Shown one piece after another: positions 59,202 to 64,000 of a stretch of DNA of 64,000 nt. Location of the stretch: the NCBI RefSeq assembly GCF_003601975.1, contig NZ_QZWZ01000002.1:372001-436000 (forward strand), written 5' to 3'. This DNA comes from Mesorhizobium waimense (lineage in GTDB: Bacteria; Pseudomonadota; Alphaproteobacteria; Rhizobiales; Rhizobiaceae). Numbering within the stretch: the stretch's first letter is position 1; each line of letters begins with the position of its first letter. The notes beneath the pieces were generated by a model. It had not been told where the DNA came from. It did no database searches and saw only the letters and a program-made list of their open reading frames with translations. The position numbers and the translations under genes are program-made.

Positions 59202-59227
59202 AAAGCCGCGCTGCAAGGCGCGGCTTT
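59202..59227. terminator. Bidirectional terminator between entericidin and corrinoid genes
   Basis: The 10-bp perfect stem AAAGCCGCGC (59202-59211) pairs with GCGCGGCTTT (59218-59227). On the minus strand it is followed by a T6 run and so ends the corrinoid-protein transcript 28 bases after its stop. On the plus strand the tail is shorter (TTTCTC). Confidence 0.88.
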
Positions 59228-59254
59228 CTCCATTGTCCGCGCCGGATTGGGCGA

Positions 59255-59953
59255 TCAGGCCGAAGCCCGCACATTGTGCTTGCGCTTCATGAAGTCCTTG
59301 GCGGTCTCCACCGCCACCGCTGCGTCGCGGCAATAGGCGTCGGCGCCGACAGCCTTGCCGAATTCCTCGTTGAGCGGCGCGCCGCCGACGAGAACGACAT
59401 AGTCGTCGCGAATGCCCTTTTCCTTCATCGTGTCGATGACGACCTTCATGTAGGGCATGGTGGTGGTCAAAAGCGCCGACATGCCGATGATGTCGGGCTG
59501 GTGCTGCTCGATGGCGTCGAGATATTTCTCGACCGCATTGTTGATGCCGAGGTCGATGACGTCGAAGCCAGCGCCTTCCATCATCATGCCGACGAGGTTC
59601 TTGCCGATGTCGTGGATGTCGCCCTTGACGGTGCCGATCACCATCTTGCCCTGCTTCGGCGCGCCGGTGGCGGCAAGCAGCGGACGCAGGATGAACATCC
59701 CGGCCTTCATCGCGTTGGCGGACAAAAGCACTTCCGGAACGAACAGGATGCCGTCGCGAAAATCCTCGCCGACGATGCGCATGCCCTCGACCAGCGCCTC
59801 GGTCAGCACCTTGTAGGGCGCCCAGCCGCGCTCGAGCAGGATCTGGGTGCCTTCCTCGATCTCTTCCTTCAACCCGTCATAAAGGTCGTCGTGCATCTGC
59901 TGCACCAACTCGTCGTCGGAAAGCTCGGAAAGGATGATCTCGTCGTCGGCCAT
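59255..59953 (-). CDS. Corrinoid (cobalamin-binding) methyl-carrier protein, MtbC/MttC family
   Basis: 232 residues, the normal two-domain size. The N-terminal helical cap is about 1-95 (GLKEEIEEGTQILLERGW, EVLLSANAMKAGM). The B12 Rossmann domain has KGDIHDIGKN at 110-119 with His114 as the lower cobalt ligand, then SALLTTTMP and VGGAPLN. It carries the methyl group between the MttB-family enzyme and the pterin methyltransferase. It is divergent from mttB with a 277-base shared control region. The start at 59953 follows AGGAG. Confidence 0.93.
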   Translation of the reverse strand: MADDEIILSELSDDELVQQMHDDLYDGLKEEIEEGTQILLERGWAPYKVLTEALVEGMRIVGEDFRDGILFVPEVLLSANAMKAGMFILRPLLAATGAPKQGKMVIGTVKGDIHDIGKNLVGMMMEGAGFDVIDLGINNAVEKYLDAIEQHQPDIIGMSALLTTTMPYMKVVIDTMKEKGIRDDYVVLVGGAPLNEEFGKAVGADAYCRDAAVAVETAKDFMKRKHNVRASA

Positions 59954-59987
59954 TTTTCGATCCAGCTCCTCACGGCATCGCGACTGC

Positions 59988-60114
59988 GTCGCAAGGCACA
60001 ACATATTTGCGTCCATACCTAACCCGCTAGGGGCGGGTATCCATAGCTGATTTGCGACTTCCCGCAAAAGGAAAGCGACCGCAAATCTATTGGAATTCTT
60101 GTCGATTTTGCGAC
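59988..60114. promoter_or_regulatory. Divergent control region with repeated TTTGCG/CGCAAA sites
   Basis: Within the 277-base spacer between the corrinoid gene and mttB there are GTCGCAA at 59988, ATTTGCG at 60005, ATTTGCGAC at 60050, CGCAAA at 60063, CGCAAATC at 60080 and GATTTTGCGAC at 60104. The pair at 60051-60068 forms TTTGCG-N6-CGCAAA, and GATTTGCG (60049-60056) with CGCAAATC (60080-60087) forms an 8-bp inverted repeat. A hairpin ACCCGC/GCGGGT is at 60022-60038. The same half-site marks the GbdR-like promoter. Confidence 0.6.
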
Positions 60115-60230
60115 AGGCGTTGGCGCTGGCTGGCCGTTTCGAATAGGGTGCATGGCTACGATCCGGGCAGGAGCGGCAAGATGCGGCCGCAGCGGATTTC
60201 AGACAAGAACAGATTCAGGGAAGAACCACC

Positions 60231-61805
60231 ATGAGCGAACACGCGGCAGTCGACCAGGAAGCGTCAAACGCGCGCCGCGGGCGCGGCGCCAGCGGCGGAG
60301 CGGCTGCCCGGCGGGCGGCGCGCTCGGGCGGCGGCCCAGGCACCCAGCTCACCTATATCAAGCGCAAGATCAACGTCTATGAGGTGCTGGACGAGGAAGG
60401 CCTGGCGCTGATCGAGAAGAACACCGACACGGTGCTGGAAGAGATCGGCATCATTTTTCGCGATGACGCCGAAGCCCTGCAGCTCTGGAAAGAGGCAGGG
60501 GCCGACGTCAAGGGCGAGCGCGTGCATTTCCCCAAGGGTCTTTGCCGCTCGCTGCTCAAGACCGCGCCATCGATCTACACCCAGCATGCCCGCAATCCCG
60601 AGCGCTCGGTACAGATCGGCGGCAATGCCACCGTCTTCGCGCCGGTCTACGGGCCGCCCTTCGTGCGTGACCTCGACGGCAACCGCCGCTATGCGACGAT
60701 CGAGGATTTCCAGAATTTCGTGAAGCTCGCCTATATGGCGCCGTCGATCCACCATTCGGGCGGCACGGTGTGCGAGCCGGTCGACGTGCCGGTCAACAAG
60801 CGCCATCTCGACATGGTCTACAGCCACATCAAATATTCGGACAAGCCGTTCATGGGCTCCGTCACGGCGCCGGAGCGGGCCGAAGACACGGTAGCCATGG
60901 CCAAGATCGTGTTCGGCGACGATTTCGTTGAGAACAACACGGTGCTGACCAGCCTGATCAACGCCAACTCACCGATGGTGTTCGACGAAACGATGCTCGG
61001 CGCGCTGAAAGTCTATTCGCGCCACAACCAGGCCTGCATCGTCACGCCCTTCATCCTCGCCGGCGCGATGAGCCCGGTGACGGTCGCAGGCACGCTGACG
61101 CAGGTGTTGGCCGAGGTGCTGGCCGGCGCCTCGTTCACGCAGCTGATCCGTCCCGGTGCGCCGGTGCTGTTCGGAACCTTCGCCTCGTCGATCTCGATGC
61201 AGTCGGGCGCGCCGACCTTCGGCACGCCGGAGCCGTCGCTGGTGTCCTATGGTGCCGCGCAGCTCGCGCGCCGGCTCGGCCTGCCGTTCCGCACCGGCGG
61301 CTCGCTCTGCGCCTCGAAGATTCCGGACGCGCAGGCTGCCTATGAAAGCGCCAACACGCTGAATTCGACCATTCTTGCCGGCACCAACTTTGTCCTCCAC
61401 TCGGCCGGTTGGTTGGAGGGTGGGCTGGCGTCCTGCTACGAGAAATTCATGATGGACATCGACCAGCTCGGCATGACGCAGAAGTTTTCCGAGGGCGTCG
61501 ACCTGTCCGAGAACGGCCAGGCGATGGACGCCATCCGCCAGGTCGGTCCGGGCAGCCACTATCTCGGCTGCGACCACACGCAGGCCAATTTCCAGACGGC
61601 ATTCTACCGCTCCAGCATCGCCGACAACAATTCCTATGAGCAGTGGCTGGCCGAGGGCCAGAAGACCGCGCCGCAGCGCGCCAACGACCTCGCCCGCCGC
61701 TGGCTGGAGACCTATGAGGCGCCGCATCTCGATCAGGGCATCGACGATGGGCTGAAGGACTTCATCGCCAAGAAGAAGGGGTCGATGCCCGACGCCTTCA
61801 CCTGA
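60231..61805 (+). CDS. Trimethylamine-methyltransferase (MttB) family enzyme, pyrrolysine-free
   Basis: 524 residues with no in-frame TAG, so it belongs to the non-pyrrolysine MttB superfamily whose characterised members demethylate glycine betaine (MtgB), proline betaine or carnitine. Core stretches are INVYEVLDEEGLALIEKNTDTVLEEIGI near 46-73, FAPVYGPPFVRDLDGNRRYAT near 135-155, LFGTFASSISMQSGAPTFGTPEP near 310-332 and the ending AANNSYEQWL-like DNNSYEQWLAEG. It would move a methyl from a quaternary amine to cob(I)alamin on the divergent corrinoid protein. Residues 13-38 are an unusual Gly/Arg/Ala-rich tail (RRGRGASGGAAARRAARSGG). AGGGAAG precedes the ATG. Confidence 0.9.
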   Translation: MSEHAAVDQEASNARRGRGASGGAAARRAARSGGGPGTQLTYIKRKINVYEVLDEEGLALIEKNTDTVLEEIGIIFRDDAEALQLWKEAGADVKGERVHFPKGLCRSLLKTAPSIYTQHARNPERSVQIGGNATVFAPVYGPPFVRDLDGNRRYATIEDFQNFVKLAYMAPSIHHSGGTVCEPVDVPVNKRHLDMVYSHIKYSDKPFMGSVTAPERAEDTVAMAKIVFGDDFVENNTVLTSLINANSPMVFDETMLGALKVYSRHNQACIVTPFILAGAMSPVTVAGTLTQVLAEVLAGASFTQLIRPGAPVLFGTFASSISMQSGAPTFGTPEPSLVSYGAAQLARRLGLPFRTGGSLCASKIPDAQAAYESANTLNSTILAGTNFVLHSAGWLEGGLASCYEKFMMDIDQLGMTQKFSEGVDLSENGQAMDAIRQVGPGSHYLGCDHTQANFQTAFYRSSIADNNSYEQWLAEGQKTAPQRANDLARRWLETYEAPHLDQGIDDGLKDFIAKKKGSMPDAFT

Positions 61806-61901
61806 AAGGAGCCCGAGTCAGGCGGGGCTAAAGTCGCCAACATCATCCACAAGGAAGTCTGGCGGAGCGCCTTCTCCGACCCGGACAAGAAGGGATGATG
61901 T

Positions 61902-62582
61902 TTGCGTGGAACGATCGAAAGCATCGTATCGGCGCTGGCGCGTGACGGTCTGATCCTGCGCGGCGGGTTCATCTTCGCCGATGGCGAGGAGGCCGCTTTT
62001 GGTCCTACAGGCCTGCCGGCCAAATCTGTCCTGCTGGTGGGGCAGGCGGGTGCCGCGCCGTGGCCGCATTTCCTGCGCTGGCGGGAGAAGCAACCGCTGG
62101 CCTTGACCAATCTGCTCGACACCTGGTCGCGGCAAGTGATCGGCGCGGTTGCGGAGACTGTCGACGCGCGTGCCGTCTCGCCTTCCGACCGGCCCTATCT
62201 GCCGTTCCAGCAATGGGCGATGCGGGCGGAGGCTTTAAAACCGTCACCGCTCGGCATTCTCATGCATCTGCGCTACGGGCTTTGGCATGCCTATCGCGGT
62301 GCGCTGCTGTTCGAGGATGAGATCGCGCTTCCGGAAGCTCACGAAGCGATACACCTTTGCGATGCATGTGTCGAAAAGCCTTGCCTGAAATCCTGTCCGG
62401 TCGAGGGCTATTCCCTGGATGGCTTTGCCCATCAGGCTTGTCTTGCGCATGTGCGGGGCGCGAATGGCGAACCGTGCCGTAGCGGCGGTTGCCTCGACCG
62501 CAACGCCTGTCCCTACGGCACGGCCTATCGCTACCCCGCAGAGGTGCAGGCCTTTCACATGGCAAGTTTCGCGGGCCTCTAG
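61902..62582 (+). CDS. Cysteine-rich iron-sulfur protein downstream of mttB
   Basis: 226 residues with a TTG start (AGGG nine bases upstream). The C-terminal part has a dense cysteine pattern: CDACVEKPCLKSCP near 152-165, ACLAHV near 178 and EPCRSGGCLDRNACPYG near 189-205, suited to one or two Fe-S clusters in a QueG-like or ferredoxin-like fold. The N-terminal 130 residues (SIVSALARDGLILRGGF) resemble that uncharacterised family. It is 96 bases after mttB in the same direction and is a candidate electron donor for corrinoid activation; this is inference from position. Confidence 0.72.
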   Translation: MRGTIESIVSALARDGLILRGGFIFADGEEAAFGPTGLPAKSVLLVGQAGAAPWPHFLRWREKQPLALTNLLDTWSRQVIGAVAETVDARAVSPSDRPYLPFQQWAMRAEALKPSPLGILMHLRYGLWHAYRGALLFEDEIALPEAHEAIHLCDACVEKPCLKSCPVEGYSLDGFAHQACLAHVRGANGEPCRSGGCLDRNACPYGTAYRYPAEVQAFHMASFAGL

Positions 62583-62688
62583 TTCAGTCCCAATGCCGCA
62601 CGAAATCTTGAATGGGACGGCCAGCTTATGACTTGCCGTGAAGGTCGACGCGGATATGTATCGCGCAACAAAGGCAACGGAGTGCGTG

Positions 62689-63420
62689 ATGGCAAAGCAG
62701 GACATTGAGATCAAGACACAGGACGGCACGGCCAGAGCGGGGCTGTTTCGTCCGGCGGCTTCAACAAAGGCCGGCGTCATCCTCTACATGGATGTTTTCG
62801 GCCCGCGTCCGGCGCTCGATCAGATGGCCGAGCGCCTCGCCGGGCATGGCTATGCCGTGCTGGTGCCCGATCTCTTCTATCGCAACGTGCCCTATGGCCC
62901 GTTCGACCCCAAGACCGCCTTTGCCGAGGAAAAGAGCAGGGCTGCGCTGTCGGCCTTGAGCGGCGGCACGACGCAGGACATGACCATTCGCGACGGCAGC
63001 GCCTTCCTCGATGCGCTGGCCGCCGAGGGCATCGCCGGACCAATCGGGGCGGTCGGCTATTGCATGGGTGGCGCGCGAGCGCTGAATGCGGCGGCAAGCT
63101 ATCCGGACCGCATCGCTGCCGCCGCCAGTTTCCACGGCGGCAATCTGGCCAGCGACTCTCCCGACAGCCCGCACCGCAAGGCCGCATCCATCAAGGCGCG
63201 CGTCTATGTCGGCACATCCGGTATCGACCGTAGCTTCCCGCCGGAACAGTCGGCGCGGCTGGCCGAGGCGCTGCGAGTGGCGGAAGTCGACCATGTCATC
63301 GAGAACTATGTCGGCATGGCGCATGGCTGGTGCGTGTCGGACCACAGCGTCTATGACGCTGCCGGCGCCGAGCGCCATTGGAAGCGGCTGATCACGCTGT
63401 TCGCGGAAACGTTGGGATAG
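62689..63420 (+). CDS. Dienelactone hydrolase family protein
   Basis: 243 residues. The nucleophile is Cys125 in GAVGYCMGGA (Cys rather than Ser, as in true dienelactone hydrolases), and the histidine is in GMAHGWCV near 213. The acid would be in the YVGTSGIDRSF region. GGAG lies six bases before the ATG at 62689; a GTG at 62638 also opens the frame. It acts on lactones or esters in the cytoplasm. No tie to the methyltransferase genes is seen. Confidence 0.87.
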   Translation: MAKQDIEIKTQDGTARAGLFRPAASTKAGVILYMDVFGPRPALDQMAERLAGHGYAVLVPDLFYRNVPYGPFDPKTAFAEEKSRAALSALSGGTTQDMTIRDGSAFLDALAAEGIAGPIGAVGYCMGGARALNAAASYPDRIAAAASFHGGNLASDSPDSPHRKAASIKARVYVGTSGIDRSFPPEQSARLAEALRVAEVDHVIENYVGMAHGWCVSDHSVYDAAGAERHWKRLITLFAETLG

Positions 63421-63445
63421 GCACGCTATCGCGACGCGGCCCGTC

Positions 63446-63853
63446 TCACCGAGCGCGCACCGACGTGTTCAGTGCCACGGCGGCGCGGATGAGCGCTTTG
63501 AGTGCCTCCTCGTTGATCGTCTCGCCTTCATGGAAGTCGATGGCGCGCCTGGTGTTGCCTTCGAGGCTGGAGTTGAAGAGGCCGGATGGGTCTTCCAACG
63601 AGGCGCCCTTGGCGAAGGTCATCTTGACGACAGCCTTATAGGTCTCGCCGGTGCAGATCATACCGGCGTGCTCCCACACCGGAACGCCTCGCCACTTCCA
63701 CTCCTCGACCACTTCGGGGTCGGCTTCCTTGATCAAGGCACGGAGCCGGCTGAGCATCTCGCCTCGCCAGTCGCCCAGCTCGCTGATCCTCGCATCGATC
63801 AGCTGGGAGGGGGAATTCCCTCCGGTTCCTTCCGTCGAGCTGCCCTTCTTCAT
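63446..63853 (-). CDS. DUF1801 family protein
   Basis: 135 residues. The region EVVEEWKWRGVPVWEHAGMICTGETYKAVVKMTFAKGASLEDPSGLFNSSLEG (split over 48-100) is the DUF1801 (YdhG-like) fold core, followed by RAIDFHEGETINEEALKALIRAAV. Function unknown. The frame ends near the divergent hydrolase, 26 bases after its stop. The fragment at the right edge has the C-terminal form of the same family. Confidence 0.82.
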   Translation of the reverse strand: MKKGSSTEGTGGNSPSQLIDARISELGDWRGEMLSRLRALIKEADPEVVEEWKWRGVPVWEHAGMICTGETYKAVVKMTFAKGASLEDPSGLFNSSLEGNTRRAIDFHEGETINEEALKALIRAAVALNTSVRAR

Positions 63854-63890
63854 GGTGTCGTCATTTCCTCCGTGGTCTTTGTCGCGCCGC

Positions 63891-64000
63891 TCACAATCGT
63901 TCGCCGGGCAATTGGCTGGCTTGTTTCACCCAATCGGCGAACTGGGCTTCGTCGAATTCGTCGTCCTCATGGATGTCGAGGTAGCGCGTGTCCCTGGTCT
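63891..64000 (-). CDS. C-terminal end of a second DUF1801-like protein (partial)
   Basis: The last 36 codons of a leftward gene: RDTRYLDIHEDDEFDEAQFADWVKQASQLPGERL and a TGA. This is the usual C-terminal pattern of DUF1801 proteins. The 5' part lies beyond the window. It is 37 bases upstream of the complete DUF1801 gene in the same direction, so they are probably an operon of related genes. Confidence 0.7.
   Translation of the reverse strand, partial: TRDTRYLDIHEDDEFDEAQFADWVKQASQLPGERL

Noticed and set aside
60231..61805. Possible pyrrolysine (TAG) codon in the MttB-family gene
   Set aside because: The frame is continuous from ATG to the stop with no internal TAG, and no pyl genes are present in the window.
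1..64000. Insertion sequences, phage genes, tRNA or rRNA
   Set aside because: No transposase or integrase motif, terminal inverted repeats with target duplication, or tRNA-like cloverleaf was noticed on either strand; a formal scan was not possible.

Overview
The window is high-GC DNA from an alphaproteobacterium of the Rhizobiales, most like Mesorhizobium. The evidence is rhizobial-type cobalamin genes (cbtBA, cobP, cobO, cobD, cobC), short DUF1127 proteins, the dispersed intergenic palindromes built on CAATTCCGG...AATTGCTCT, and frequent translational coupling by ATGA or TGATG overlaps. I saw no tRNA, rRNA, CRISPR array, transposase or phage gene. It reads as an accessory-rich chromosomal segment specialised in taking methyl groups off nitrogen compounds.

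Layout. 1-4.9 kb: cobalt uptake and late cobalamin synthesis, with a nested-repeat spacer at 2.1-2.4 kb. 4.9-13.0 kb: creatininase-family and RidA-family genes diverge from a seven-gene transporter/amidohydrolase/oxidoreductase operon that has a textbook sigma-54 promoter, so it is probably a nitrogen-scavenging pathway of unknown substrate. 13.1-14.2 kb: a sulfide:quinone-reductase-like flavoprotein. 14.4-22 kb: an operon read leftward of an XRE-cupin regulator, two dimethylglycine-dehydrogenase-like FAD/GcvT fusions, a homocysteine methyltransferase and an aminotransferase. 22-29.7 kb: nitroreductase, MFS exporter and heterotetrameric sarcosine oxidase soxBDAG. 29.9-32.4 kb: a large MscS-type channel. 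33-40 kb: a polyprenyl-phosphate sugar cluster (UbiA-HAD, DprE1-like oxidase, SMR-type flippase candidate, SDR, class-III aminotransferase, GT-C membrane protein). 40.5-43 kb: a third FAD/GcvT fusion. 43-50.5 kb: a broken M50 protease, a VWA protein, a crystallin-fold protein, a GbdR-like AraC regulator, small DUF1127 proteins, a LysR regulator and a lipase-family hydrolase. 50.5-62.6 kb: a corrinoid methyltransferase system. 62.7-64 kb: dienelactone hydrolase and DUF1801 proteins.

The most interesting system is at 50.5-62.6 kb. It holds a pyrrolysine-free MttB-family methyltransferase, its corrinoid protein, a 2Fe-2S/ASKHA reductive activator, a pterin-dependent methyltransferase, a MetF plus MetV pair, DUF1638, a 'virulence factor' domain protein and an iron-sulfur protein. 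Together these could move a methyl group from a quaternary amine (glycine betaine is the natural guess) to cobalamin, then to tetrahydrofolate, and oxidise it to methylene-THF. The GcvT-fused dehydrogenases and SoxBDAG would then finish dimethylglycine to sarcosine to glycine, also loading THF, while the left end supplies cobalamin. A shared TTTGCG/CGCAAA operator-like motif lies in front of the MttB and corrinoid genes, the GbdR-like regulator and the third GcvT-fused dehydrogenase, which ties these loci into one probable regulon. Two of the methyltransferases and the activator carry unusual Gly/Arg-rich or basic tails. All functional assignments are from reading the sequence; no homology search was run.
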